This document shows positions 36,024-44,627 of a stretch of 64,000 bases of DNA, in pieces (within the stretch, counting starts at the first letter, position 1; every line of letters starts with the position of its first letter). A model generated the notes under the pieces. The model saw nothing but the letters and a program-made list of their open reading frames with translations, ran no database searches and was not told where the DNA came from. Both the position numbers and the translations under genes were made by a program. The stretch comes from Oceanisphaera arctica (lineage in GTDB: Bacteria > Pseudomonadota > Gammaproteobacteria > Enterobacterales > Aeromonadaceae), in NCBI RefSeq assembly GCF_002936955.1, contig NZ_MPZM01000014.1:16014-80013 (forward strand), in the 5' to 3' direction.

Positions 36024-36129
36024 TGTTAAATAACGGCTCGTGATGTTGCCGAACCCATCGGCTCAGACCCCAGGCGCACCAGAGGGAAGCTGATTGCGGC
36101 CTAAAGTAGCGAGCATCGGTTATTTAACA
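36024..36129. repeat. 106-bp interrupted palindrome between the microprotein and oxidoreductase genes
   Basis: TGTTAAATAAC at 36024-36034 is perfectly complementary to GTTATTTAACA at 36119-36129, and GCTCG/CGAGC extends the stem inward. The 70-base interior can form GCCGA/CGGC and other short stems. It could be a structured leader of the oxidoreductase gene, a transcript-processing site or a small mobile repeat. Confidence 0.6.
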
Positions 36130-36147
36130 GGGCAATAAGGGTTGATA

Positions 36148-36165
36148 GGGGGGCAGCGCCCCCCT
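36148..36165 (-). terminator. GC hairpin after the second microprotein
   Basis: GGGGGG and CCCCCC flank a short CAGCG loop directly after the stop of the 33-residue gene on the minus strand. The T-run is poor, so it may only partly terminate. Confidence 0.5.
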
Positions 36166-36170
36166 GCTAA

Positions 36171-36272
36171 TTAATTTTCTTTATAGAATCTGTAGGACAT
36201 AACACCGATAGCCAGCGCAGTCAGAATACAGGTGGCGGATGTGGCATAAATGGCGAATTCGAACCAATGCAT
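36171..36272 (-). CDS. Single-span microprotein downstream of the second symporter (33 residues)
   Basis: A very small open frame starting MHWFEFAIYATSATC, with one hydrophobic helix to about residue 26 and a basic end (SYRFYKEN). The ATG at 36272 has a perfect AAGGAG ribosome binding site nine bases upstream and follows the symporter stop by 14 bases. It resembles the 39-residue protein at 33021 in shape and in the WF..Y/N-A-T segment. It is too short for routine gene finders. A role as accessory subunit of the symporter is inferred. Confidence 0.7.
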   Translation of the reverse strand: MHWFEFAIYATSATCILTALAIGVMSYRFYKEN

Positions 36273-36286
36273 ATATGAACTCCTTG

Positions 36287-37699
36287 TTAACTGTTTTTGG
36301 TGATGAGTGTGGCCGGCCGGCTGTTTTTAAAGGTGTGATAAATCACGGTAAAGGTCAGAAGATTGGCCGATACACCGGCGACCAGAGCGGACAGTCCCGT
36401 CATGCCGCTCAGATCCCAGGGGCCCCATTTCCACACAATGGTGACCAGGGCACCGGCGATGATGGCACCGATGGCCGACTTGCTGCATTTAAGGTCAAGG
36501 AGCACACCCAGCACAAAAGGAATGAGTATGGTTGGCGCCCACAGTGAATAACTGATCAGCAGAGCATCGATGATGGAGGTCGCATACAGGGCGAACACAA
36601 CGGCGCCGATACCAATTAACAGGTTTACCAGGCGCTCAATCCACAGTTTATTTTTCTCGCCGACATCGGGGTTGATAAAGCCTTGATAGATATCCTTGAC
36701 GAAGATGACCGACGCCGAGTTGAGGTAGGAATCGGCAGTCGACATCACCACTGCCAGCAGGGAGGCGAGTACCAGACCGGTGATGCCCAGGGGCAAGGCG
36801 GTTCTGATCAGTTCGGGCATGGCCAGGTCCGGGCTGATATCCGGGTACAGGATCAGAGCAATCAGACCAATAGTCGAGCTGACAAAATAGAACAGAAAAC
36901 CAAACACACCCGAGATGGTATAGCCTATCTTGGCATTGCGAGAGTCGGGTGCCGCCAGTGCGCGTTGGGTATAGGGTGGCACCAGGGTTTCACCCAGCAG
37001 GAAGGCGATAAACAGGCTCAGGAACATGCCGGGGCCGTAGTCGCCCATGATGCTGAAATGGCTGTCGGGTAACCGGGCAATCAGCTGTTCTGCCCCACCC
37101 ACTTCATTGATGCCGATCATCAGAGTGATCGGCATGAAGATGGCCAGCATCAGAAACTGGACCACGTCGGTCTGTATTACCGCCCACATGCCGCCAATGG
37201 TGGAGTAAAGCAGCACGACGCCCATGCCGATCAGAATGCCGGTGGTAATATCAATGCCGATAATGGCATTGAATACGGTCCCGACCGCCAGTGCCTGGGC
37301 ACCCAGGATCCCGATACAGAATATCAGTGAAAAGATACCGGTAATCAGCCGTGCATAACGACCGAACTGTTGTTCCATGATGTCGCCAACCGTATGAGCG
37401 CCAATATACCGCTTCAGTTTGGGAGCAATGAATATCCCCGTTAATACGGTAGCTATCGGAAAGGCGCTGGCCGCGAACATGAAGGCGTAGCCGTGATCAA
37501 ATGCCTGTCCGGCCCGGCCCATGGAGGCACCACCGCCGAGGAAGGAGGCGGCCAGAGTGGCAAACAGGATGGGCCAGGTTATCTTGTTGCCGGCAACGGC
37601 AAAGTCGGCGCTGGAGTTTACCTTTTTGACACTTCGGTAACCGATGTACCCCAGCAATATAAAGTAGGCCAGCAGGCCCATCACATCCAAGTAGTGCAT
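36287..37699 (-). CDS. Sodium:solute symporter (SSS family)
   Basis: A 470-residue inner-membrane protein with about 13 hydrophobic segments. It has the family features SSADFAVAGNKI, ASFLGGGASMGRAGQAF, the AHTVGDIMEQQFGRYARL loop, a core GGMWAVIQTDVVQF and the sodium-site helix AVVMSTADSYLNSASVIFVKDIY. It is divergent from a LysR regulator and followed by a microprotein and a DadA-like oxidoreductase, so it probably imports the substrate of that oxidoreductase (a D-amino acid or related amine). Confidence 0.9.
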   Translation of the reverse strand: MHYLDVMGLLAYFILLGYIGYRSVKKVNSSADFAVAGNKITWPILFATLAASFLGGGASMGRAGQAFDHGYAFMFAASAFPIATVLTGIFIAPKLKRYIGAHTVGDIMEQQFGRYARLITGIFSLIFCIGILGAQALAVGTVFNAIIGIDITTGILIGMGVVLLYSTIGGMWAVIQTDVVQFLMLAIFMPITLMIGINEVGGAEQLIARLPDSHFSIMGDYGPGMFLSLFIAFLLGETLVPPYTQRALAAPDSRNAKIGYTISGVFGFLFYFVSSTIGLIALILYPDISPDLAMPELIRTALPLGITGLVLASLLAVVMSTADSYLNSASVIFVKDIYQGFINPDVGEKNKLWIERLVNLLIGIGAVVFALYATSIIDALLISYSLWAPTILIPFVLGVLLDLKCSKSAIGAIIAGALVTIVWKWGPWDLSGMTGLSALVAGVSANLLTFTVIYHTFKNSRPATLITKNS

Positions 37700-37758
37700 A
37701 ACACTCTCCTACGTCCATTTTTGTTGTGAGAATGTATTCATTATGTTAATCCTTGAGG

Positions 37759-37797
37759 TATAAGATCAAATAATACTTTTTGATGGATGTATAAGAT
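37759..37797. promoter_or_regulatory. Candidate LysR-type regulator site
   Basis: Between the divergent symporter and LysR genes, ATCAAA and TTTGAT form a palindrome (37765-37784), flanked by direct repeats TATAAGAT at 37759 and 37790 that are 31 bases (three helical turns) apart. Confidence 0.45.
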
Positions 37798-37844
37798 AAA
37801 TCTTTACCCTGTTGGTTAACATCATACGCTGCTCGAGGTTATTC

Positions 37845-38777
37845 ATGATTCCCAAGATAAATGCAAAACAACTTTATATATTTCAAGAGGTTATGAGTAG
37901 CGGTAGTATCAGCAAGGCGGCGCGTCGCCTGGGTCTTACGCAACCGGCGGTGAGTTCGGCCATTGCCAACCTTGAGAGTGATATGGGCTTTATGTTGTTC
38001 AAGCGGAACCACTACGGCACCGAGATGACCATCGAGGCCAAGACCTTTTCCGAAGGGGTTGAGCGAGCACTGAAGGCGCTGAGTAATCTGGAGGAGCTGG
38101 CCGAAAACCTGAAGAATGGCAGGGTCGGAAAGTTACAGATAGGCTGCATGCCGGGACTGGCAACCCTGGCACCCAGGATTGTTGCCGGCTTTATGCGTAA
38201 CAATCCAGACGTGAAGCTGTCTTTGCAGACCTTTCCATCCCGGAAGGTAGAAGAATGGGTTGCCGGCGGCCATTTCGACCTTGGAATAGTGGAAAAACCA
38301 CAAGCAAAAAATGAGCTGGAGATCTTTCCCTATAGTTTCCGGATGTTTTGTGCGTTGCCACCAGGCTCACCACTGGCCGACAAGAAGGAAATCACCATCG
38401 AAGATCTGGAGGGCAGGCCGATCATTACCCTGGGTGATGCGCATCAGAGCACCATGCAGTTGCGCAGCCTGGCTTACAAACACAACTGTTCTCTCAATGT
38501 GGTCGCAGAAACGCAGTTGTTCCCCTCGGCGATGGCTCTGGTCAATGAGGGGGTCGGCTATGCGCTGATCGATCCGGTCACTGCGATGGAATATGGAAAA
38601 AGAAATGACAACACAGTGGTGTTACGGCCTTTTACGCCGCAAGTCGAGTTCGAAGTGGCTATCATTCTACCGAAATTTCATTTGGTCTCCCGGCTTTGCC
38701 ATCAGTTTCAGACCGCTTTGAAAGAGGAATTTGATCAGATGGCAACGTCTTTCTCAACAGAGAGGTTCGAACGATAA
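37845..38777 (+). CDS. LysR-family transcriptional regulator
   Basis: A 310-residue regulator. The N-terminal helix-turn-helix is KQLYIFQEVMSSGSISKAARRLGLTQPAVSSAIANLE, followed by a two-lobed effector domain (GRVGKLQIGCMPGLATLAPRI, and FDLGIVEKPQ). The ATG at 37845 has a GAGG ribosome binding site, and an upstream TTG at 37812 is less likely. It is divergent from the symporter-microprotein-oxidoreductase cluster and probably controls it; the effector may be the transported amino acid. Confidence 0.9.
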   Translation: MIPKINAKQLYIFQEVMSSGSISKAARRLGLTQPAVSSAIANLESDMGFMLFKRNHYGTEMTIEAKTFSEGVERALKALSNLEELAENLKNGRVGKLQIGCMPGLATLAPRIVAGFMRNNPDVKLSLQTFPSRKVEEWVAGGHFDLGIVEKPQAKNELEIFPYSFRMFCALPPGSPLADKKEITIEDLEGRPIITLGDAHQSTMQLRSLAYKHNCSLNVVAETQLFPSAMALVNEGVGYALIDPVTAMEYGKRNDNTVVLRPFTPQVEFEVAIILPKFHLVSRLCHQFQTALKEEFDQMATSFSTERFER

Positions 38778-38794
38778 GCTCTTCCTTCGTTAAT

Positions 38795-39652
38795 CTAGAG
38801 TGCGTTGAGTCCATGCTTGAGGTAGTCGAGCAGCATGCGGGAAGCGGAAGTCAGCGCATTGGCGTCGTAACAGAAGCCGATGGACAGATTGCCGAGGGTG
38901 GGGCAGGGGGCATAGCTGACCGAGGCTTCCAGCCCCTCGGGTACCGTGCTTCTGGTCAAGGCGCTGATCCCCAGGCCCGCCTTGATGGCGGCATGAATCC
39001 CCAGCAGGCTGGAGGTGCAGTACACGATGCGCCAGGGCAGGTTGGCCTGGGTCAGGGCGTTGATGATCGCCTTGCGATACAGGCAGCCCTTGGGATAGAG
39101 GATCAGCGGCAGCGGCGCCTCGGGCTCCAGTATCAGGTTATTACCGCGTACCCACACCAGCGGCTCTATGATGTAATCGGTCAGCTGCGGCTGGGGCCGG
39201 TTGCTTTCTTCTATCGCCATCACCAGATCGTATTCGCCCTTGCCGTAGTCATGCAGCAGGTTGGCGCTGATGTCGCTGCTCACGTCCAGGGTTACGTTGG
39301 GGTAGGCCTGAGAAAAACGCCCTATGGTGGTGGCCAGAAACGAGACTTCAAAGTCGTTGGGAATCCCCAGCCGCACCGAGCCGCTGACCTTGGGCGAACT
39401 CAGTCGCGACACCACAGCGTCGTTCAAATCCAGCATCTTCTGGGCATAGCCCAGCAGCAGCTGACCTTCTTCCGTCAGCTGCAGGCCGCTGGAACGGTGA
39501 AACAGCCGGATATCGAGCAGTTCTTCCAGCCGTTTTACCTGCAGGCTGACGGCGGGTTGCGAGCGGCCCAGTCGCTCCCCGGCCGGGGTAAAGCCCCCCA
39601 GCTGATTGATGGTGACGAAGGTGCGCAGCAGATCCGTGGGCAGGTTCTTCAT
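38795..39652 (-). CDS. LysR-family transcriptional regulator
   Basis: A 285-residue regulator with the helix-turn-helix DLLRTFVTINQLGGFTPAGERLGRSQPAVSLQVKRLE and an effector domain starting VSGSVRLGIPNDFEV. The motif RSQPAVSLQVKRLEELL and the length are typical. It converges with the LysR gene ending at 38777 and is divergent from the broken sigma-54 regulator at 39796. Its target cannot be told from sequence; the divergent arrangement suggests self-regulation or control of the neighbouring cluster. Confidence 0.9.
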   Translation of the reverse strand: MKNLPTDLLRTFVTINQLGGFTPAGERLGRSQPAVSLQVKRLEELLDIRLFHRSSGLQLTEEGQLLLGYAQKMLDLNDAVVSRLSSPKVSGSVRLGIPNDFEVSFLATTIGRFSQAYPNVTLDVSSDISANLLHDYGKGEYDLVMAIEESNRPQPQLTDYIIEPLVWVRGNNLILEPEAPLPLILYPKGCLYRKAIINALTQANLPWRIVYCTSSLLGIHAAIKAGLGISALTRSTVPEGLEASVSYAPCPTLGNLSIGFCYDANALTSASRMLLDYLKHGLNAL

Positions 39653-39795
39653 CTTTAAATCTCATCATTGTATAAATCAATGGGCACATTATTAACATTA
39701 ATTTAATAAATGAAAGCCCCCGGTAAAGAAAAACAGACGAACTTGGTCGGTCTTTTGGCTACCATCGAGCCATTGCGCGTCACGGAGCCGACATC

Positions 39796-41180
39796 ATGTC
39801 TATCTTGTTTGAATCCCATGCCGGCCAGGGTCTGACCCGAGAGCTGATAGAAGTGCTGTTCCCCATGTTCGAGCAGGCCAGCGCCGGCGCCATTGCCGTC
39901 GACAGAAACAGTTGCATCACCTGGATTAACAGCCGTTATGCCAGCTGCTCGATATCATGGAATACCATACCCAGCAGCTTGTGGTGACCCGGCTGCCGTT
40001 TTTTGATGAGCGGGGGGAGGTCAGCGGCGCCGTGGCCTTTGTGTTGCTCGACGATCTACAGCCCCTCACGCCTCTGGTCAGCAAATACCGCCGCCTGCAT
40101 CAGGACTTGCTGGCCGCCAAGCGCGCCTTGGCCAAAACCGGGCGGAGCACCCGTTACCACCTTGGTGATTTTATCGGTGCCAGCCCGGCGGCGCTGGAGG
40201 CCAAACGCCGGGCCCGGCTGGCGGCAGCGCGAGATATCCCTGTGCTGCTGCTGGGCGAAACCGGTACCGGCAAAGAGGTGCTGGCCCAGTCCATTCATTC
40301 TCTGTCGGCCCGGTCCGAAGGGCCCTTCGTGGGGGTGAATCTGGCGGCCATTCCCGAGAACCTGCTGGAGGCCGAATTTTTCGGGGTGGCACCCGGGGCC
40401 TTTACCGGTGCCGACAAGCGCATGCGCGAGGGCAAGTTTCAGCGTGCCCAGGGCGGCACCCTTTTTCTGGATGAAGTGGGAGACATGCCCCTGGGCCTGC
40501 AGGCCAAGCTGCTGCGAGCCCTGCAGGAACGAGAGATAGAGCCGCTGGGCTCGAATCAGGTGGTGCCGGTGGATGTGCGGGTCATCGCCGCCACCAGCCG
40601 GGATCTGGATGCCATGATGGCCGAGGGCAGTTTTCGCTCGGATCTCTATTACCGCCTCAACGTGCTGGAAATCAAGATACCACCGTTGCGGGGGCGGCGG
40701 GCCGACATCGGCATTCTGTGCGAATCTTTGCTGGAAAACATCTGCAGCGGTCAGGAACGCACCGAGATCACCGATGCGGCGGTGGTGCTGCTGAGCCAGC
40801 ATGACTGGCCGGGCAATGTGCGTGAATTGCGCAACGTGCTGGAGCGGGCCTTTACCATGAGCGAAAGCGCCGAAGTGCTGGACGAAGACACGATGCGCCG
40901 GGTGCTGCCGGAGCCGACCTCGGAGCCGGAGCGGCTGGCCGAGGCGCCGGCCGAAACCGAGAGTACGGCTCTGGATAGCTCGGACATTCAGTGCCCGGAC
41001 AGTGATAGTTCGGACAGTGATAGTTCGGATATACGGCCGCTGGCAGAGGTGCTGGCCAACGCCGAAGCCGACGCCATTCGGGCCGCCCTGGCCCGATGCC
41101 GGAACAACCGCACCCAGGCCGCACGGCTGCTGGGCGTCTCCCGTTCCGTGTTCTACGACAAGCTCGCTCGACTGTCCTGA
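39796..41180 (+). pseudogene. Sigma-54-dependent activator (HbcR-like), PAS domain deleted and frameshifted
   Basis: The first 54 codons or so (LIEVLFPMFEQASAGAIAVD, then WINSRYA) belong to an N-terminal PAS domain. The frame then breaks: the rest continues in another frame from LLDIMEYHTQQLVVTRLP, so most of the PAS domain is missing and the join is out of frame near 39945. The AAA+ part is complete (GETGTGKE, GAFTGAD, GGTLFLDEV), as is the Fis-type helix-turn-helix (RTQAARLLGVSRSVFYDKL). A 15-bp tandem repeat at 40996-41025 encodes an acidic Ser/Asp linker. An ATG at 39957 could still give a domain-truncated activator, but has no ribosome binding site. The neighbouring TRAP and dehydrogenase genes suggest it controlled 3-hydroxybutyrate use. 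Confidence 0.82.
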
Positions 41181-41234
41181 AAAACAGACACATGTCCGGG
41201 TTTTAGGATGGTTAAATAATCCCCTCTCTTTAAG

Positions 41235-41254
41235 CTGTCCGGTTTTCCGGGCAG
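41235..41254. promoter_or_regulatory. Inverted repeat upstream of the TRAP promoter
   Basis: CTGTCCGG and CCGGGCAG around TTTT, 55 bases after the regulator stop and about 80 before the sigma-54 promoter. It could be the activator's upstream site or the end of the regulator transcript. Confidence 0.4.
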
Positions 41255-41316
41255 TTGCCAGCACTGTTAAATCAGTCACTTATCACAACACATTGATTAA
41301 CATTCGCTTAACATGA

Positions 41317-41333
41317 TTGGCATGGCTCGTGCT
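41317..41333 (+). promoter_or_regulatory. Sigma-54 promoter of the first TRAP operon
   Basis: TTGGCAT, then GGCTCG, then TGC: GG and GC are exactly ten bases apart, as required for sigma-54 -24/-12 elements. It is about 80 bases ahead of dctP and fits the adjacent sigma-54 activator gene. Confidence 0.75.
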
Positions 41334-41413
41334 TATATCTGGATGGAATATATCGTGCTCCACTGCTTCGGCAGGCGGAGCCAAAGGACTGAAGCAAGCA
41401 GAAGGAAACATCC

Positions 41414-42496
41414 ATGACCATCAAGCACAAGCTGTCCAGATTAACCTATGCCATGACCGCCGCCGCCCTGTGCGCCAGCGTGATCAGTGCCCCGGTAGCC
41501 GCCACCGAAAAGGTACGCTGGCAGGTTCCGCTGGCCTTTCCTTCCCATCTGGTGGGGCTGACCACGCCGGTCAAGCACCTGTCCGAATCGTTGGCTGCCG
41601 TCTCTGGCGGTAATGTGAAACTGCGTTATTACGAGCCGGGCGAGCTGGTGCCGCCGTTCGAGATCATGGATGCGGTCAGCTCTGGCAAGTATCCGGCGGG
41701 TTATACCTGGGTCGGTTACGATCAGGGCACCATTCCCGCCCTGCCGCTGTATTCTGGCGCGCCCTTCAACATGGAGCCGCCGGCCTATCTGGCCTGGTAT
41801 TACGAAGGGGATGGCAAGGTCCTGCTGGAAGAGATCTACGCCGAGCGCAACATCCATCCCATGTTGTGCAGCATCATAGGTCCTGAGGGTGCCGGCTGGT
41901 TCAAGCAGCAGATTACCAGCCTGGACGACTTTCAGGGCCTGCGCATTCGCTTCGCCGGTATCGGCGGCAAGGTGCTCGAGAACCTGGGTGCATCCGTGAC
42001 CATGGTACCGGGAGCGGAAATCTTCCAGGCGCTGGAGCGCAACACCATCGATGCCACCGAGTTCTCTCAGCCGGCCATCGACAAGATGCTGGGCCTGGAT
42101 CAAATTGTCAAAAACTACATTATGCCCGGCTGGCATCAGACCCTGACCACCTCGCACCTGCTGGTGAACCAGGATGTGTGGAAGGGCCTGGAGCCGGAAA
42201 CCCGCGCCCTGATCGAAATGGGCTGTGAGTCGGCCACCCTCAAGGGCTTTGCCCAGAGCGAATGGGCCCAGCCCACGGCGCTGCGTGACTACGAGAAGGA
42301 AGGGGTAAAGGCCCAGGTGCTGCCCGAGCCGGTATTGCGCGAGCTGGAAAAAGTCACCAACAAGGTGATGGATGACATGGCCGCCGAAGACGCAATGTTC
42401 AAGCGGGTGCTGACCAGTCAGCGCGACTTCATGAAGCATCACTCCATCTGGCACGGCAAGGGTTACCTGCCGCGCGACTACTACCAGTACGACTAA
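41414..42496 (+). CDS. TRAP transporter solute-binding protein (DctP family)
   Basis: A 360-residue periplasmic binding protein. A signal peptide (about 28 residues, ending APVAA) is followed by the DctP fold: RWQVPLAFPSHLVGLTTPVK, the conserved substrate-carboxylate Arg in LRIRFAGIGGKVLENLG, and TEFSQPAIDKMLG. It would present the substrate to the DctQM pair. Neighbouring genes suggest 3-hydroxybutyrate or another hydroxy acid. This gene is intact, although the downstream dctM is not. A stem-loop follows it. Confidence 0.9.
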   Translation: MTIKHKLSRLTYAMTAAALCASVISAPVAATEKVRWQVPLAFPSHLVGLTTPVKHLSESLAAVSGGNVKLRYYEPGELVPPFEIMDAVSSGKYPAGYTWVGYDQGTIPALPLYSGAPFNMEPPAYLAWYYEGDGKVLLEEIYAERNIHPMLCSIIGPEGAGWFKQQITSLDDFQGLRIRFAGIGGKVLENLGASVTMVPGAEIFQALERNTIDATEFSQPAIDKMLGLDQIVKNYIMPGWHQTLTTSHLLVNQDVWKGLEPETRALIEMGCESATLKGFAQSEWAQPTALRDYEKEGVKAQVLPEPVLRELEKVTNKVMDDMAAEDAMFKRVLTSQRDFMKHHSIWHGKGYLPRDYYQYD

Positions 42497-42510
42497 ATAG
42501 TGCCTCGGGG

Positions 42511-42532
42511 GGCGGGCTCGGTAGAGCCCGCC
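42511..42532 (+). promoter_or_regulatory. Stem-loop between dctP and dctQ
   Basis: GGCGGGCTC and GAGCCCGCC pair perfectly around GGTA. Such structures between binding-protein and permease genes usually protect the first cistron's mRNA and lower expression downstream. Confidence 0.7.
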
Positions 42533-42560
42533 TTATCGCTGATCTTGCCTGGAGGTGATG

Positions 42561-43211
42561 ATGTCCAAAGGTCCGTCTCAGATTTCGTCTCAACATTCGT
42601 GTCAAACAAATGCTACGCCACCACAAGAACATGCGGCCGACACCGGCGAGCTGCCGGTCAACGGGTTGTCACAACGGCTGGACGCCTTCGTTTCGGCCGT
42701 GGGCCGACTCAGCTCCTGGCTGTGGCTGGCGGTGCTGGTGGTGGTGCTGACCAATGTGTTCAGCCGCTTCGTGCTGTCGGCAGGTTCCATCGCGCTGGAA
42801 GAACTGTCCTGGCACCTGTTCGGCATCGCCATGATGCTGACCCTGGGCTTTGCGGTGGTAAAAGACGACCACGTGCGGGTGGACGTGCTGCGTGAAAAAT
42901 TCTCTTTGCGCGCCCAGGCCATCATAGAGCTGGCGGGCATAGTGCTGCTGGCGCTGCCGATCATTGCCTTGATGATCGACGCCCTGGTTCCCTACGCATA
43001 CAAGGCCTTTATCTATAACGAACGTTCCCAGGCGCCAAGCGGCCTGCCGTATCGCTTTATCTTCAAGAGTGCCCTGCCCATCGGCCTGCTGCTGGTGGCG
43101 ATGGCGCTGTTTTCTCGTGGTCTGCGTTGCATGACCCTGTTGTTTGCCTTTCCCCGGGCCGTGCTGCCCACGGCGAAGCCGGGCACGAATCCTTCTTCTC
43201 AGTCGAAATAA
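42561..43211 (+). CDS. TRAP transporter small membrane subunit (DctQ family)
   Basis: A 216-residue membrane protein with four hydrophobic helices. Motifs include FSRFVLSAGSIALEELSWHLFGIAMML and FAVVKDDHVRVDVLREKFSLR, the DctQ signature. A polar N-terminal extension of about 40 residues is longer than usual. The start at 42561 lies five bases after a GGAGG ribosome binding site; an ATG one codon and a GTG two codons upstream are possible. It works with the DctM subunit, which is interrupted by a stop codon here. Confidence 0.88.
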   Translation: MSKGPSQISSQHSCQTNATPPQEHAADTGELPVNGLSQRLDAFVSAVGRLSSWLWLAVLVVVLTNVFSRFVLSAGSIALEELSWHLFGIAMMLTLGFAVVKDDHVRVDVLREKFSLRAQAIIELAGIVLLALPIIALMIDALVPYAYKAFIYNERSQAPSGLPYRFIFKSALPIGLLLVAMALFSRGLRCMTLLFAFPRAVLPTAKPGTNPSSQSK

Positions 43212-43222
43212 AAGAGGTCACG

Positions 43223-44593
43223 ATGGAGCTGGAAACCTTACTGGTGGTGGCCATGTTTGCCTCCTTTATGGGGCTGTTGCTGCTGGGCTTTCCCGTGGCC
43301 TGGGTGCTGGCGGGCACCGGCCTGCTGTTTGCGCTGGCCGGCCATGTGCTGGTAGAGCAGTTTGACGCCAATCTCTGATTCACCTGGAACGGCACCATAG
43401 GGGTGCTGGACGCCCGCATCTTCGGCATTGTCGCCAACGAACTGATGGTGGCGCTGCCGCTGTTTATCTTCATGGGCATCATGCTGGACCGCTCCGGCAT
43501 TGCCGAAAAACTGATGCACAGCCTGGTGCGACTGTTGGGCCCGCTGCGCGGCGGTTACGCCATTACCGTAGTGATTGTCGGCATGCTGCTGGCAGCCTCG
43601 ACCGGCATCGTCGGCGCCTCTGTGGTGCTGCTCGGCATGCTGTCGCTCGGGCCCATGATGCAGGCCAACTACAGCAAGAGCCTGGCGGTGGGCACGGCCT
43701 GTTCGGTGGGCACCCTCGGCATTCTGGTGCCGCCCAGCATCATGCTGGTGCTGATGGCCGACCGCCTGGGCACGCCGGCCGCTTCGGTGGGCAAGCTATT
43801 CATGGGAGCGCTTATCCCCGGTGTGATGCTGGGCCTGATGTATGTGCTCTATATCGTGCTGCTGGCCTGGATCAAGAAGGACGCGGCTCCGGCCCCGAAA
43901 TACAGCGAGCGCATGGATGCCCGTGCCTGGCTGGACGTTATCGGCTCTGTGGTGCCACCCATGGTGCTGATAGTGGCGGTGCTGGGCTCCATCTTCATGG
44001 GCATTGCCACCACCACCGAAGCCTCGGCGGTCGGGGCGGCGGGCGCCCTGTTGATGGCCCTGCTGAGCAAACGCCTGAGCCTGGAGGTATTGAAGGAATC
44101 CCTGTACCAGACCAGCCGTACCACCGCCTTTATCTTCGGTATTTTCATCGGTGCTACCGTGTTTGCCGCCGTGCTGCGCGGGCTAGGCGGCGATGATGTG
44201 ATTCGTGACGCCATTACCGGGCTGCCGTTCGGCACCACCGGCATCATGATCACCATACTCTTCATCACCTTTCTGCTGGGCTTCTTTCTCGACTGGGTGG
44301 AGATCACCCTGATCATACTGCCGTTGGTGGCGCCGGTGGTGTTTTCGCTGGGGGTCGAGCCGGTGTGGTTCGCGGTGCTGTTTGCCCTGTGCCTGCAAAC
44401 CTCTTTCCTTACTCCGCCGGTGGGCTTTGCGCTGTTTTACATCAAGGGCGTGTGCCCGCCGGGCATTACCACCCGCCATATCTACCTGGGAGTGTTGCCC
44501 TTTATTGCCCTGCAATTGCTGGGCCTGGTGCTGGTGTTCTGTTACGAGCCCCTGGCCACCTGGCTGCCGACCCGAGTCTACGGCGGCCTGTAA
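43223..44593 (+). pseudogene. TRAP transporter large permease subunit (DctM), interrupted by an in-frame TGA
   Basis: Reading from ATG 43223 (AAAGAGG ribosome binding site), 51 residues are followed by TGA at 43376-43378, then the frame continues for 404 codons to a normal end. The stop falls between DANL and FTWNGTIGVLDARIFG, where a Trp (TGG) is expected, so one base change explains it. The remaining sequence is well conserved (FIFMGIMLDRSG, GTLGILVPPSIMLV, FLDWVEITLIILPLVAP). No alternative start restores a full protein. It is probably inactive, or rarely read through. Confidence 0.88.
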
Positions 44594-44627
44594 ATAACGA
44601 ATATGGTGCTTAAAAGGAGAAATGACG

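Noticed and set aside
36024..36129. Integron attC site
   Set aside because: The arms do not carry the GTTRRRY/RYYYAAC core sites and there is no cassette array or integrase nearby.
40996..41025. CRISPR-like short repeat
   Set aside because: Only two adjacent 15-bp units inside a coding region, encoding an acidic linker; no spacers or cas genes.
40056..41279. Long minus-strand open frame opposite the sigma-54 regulator (407 residues)
   Set aside because: The plus strand encodes an unmistakable AAA+ domain; the antisense frame arises from GC bias.
43376..43378. TGA in dctM as a selenocysteine or reassigned codon
   Set aside because: The position calls for tryptophan, no selenocysteine element is seen, and other genes in the window use TGA as a normal stop.
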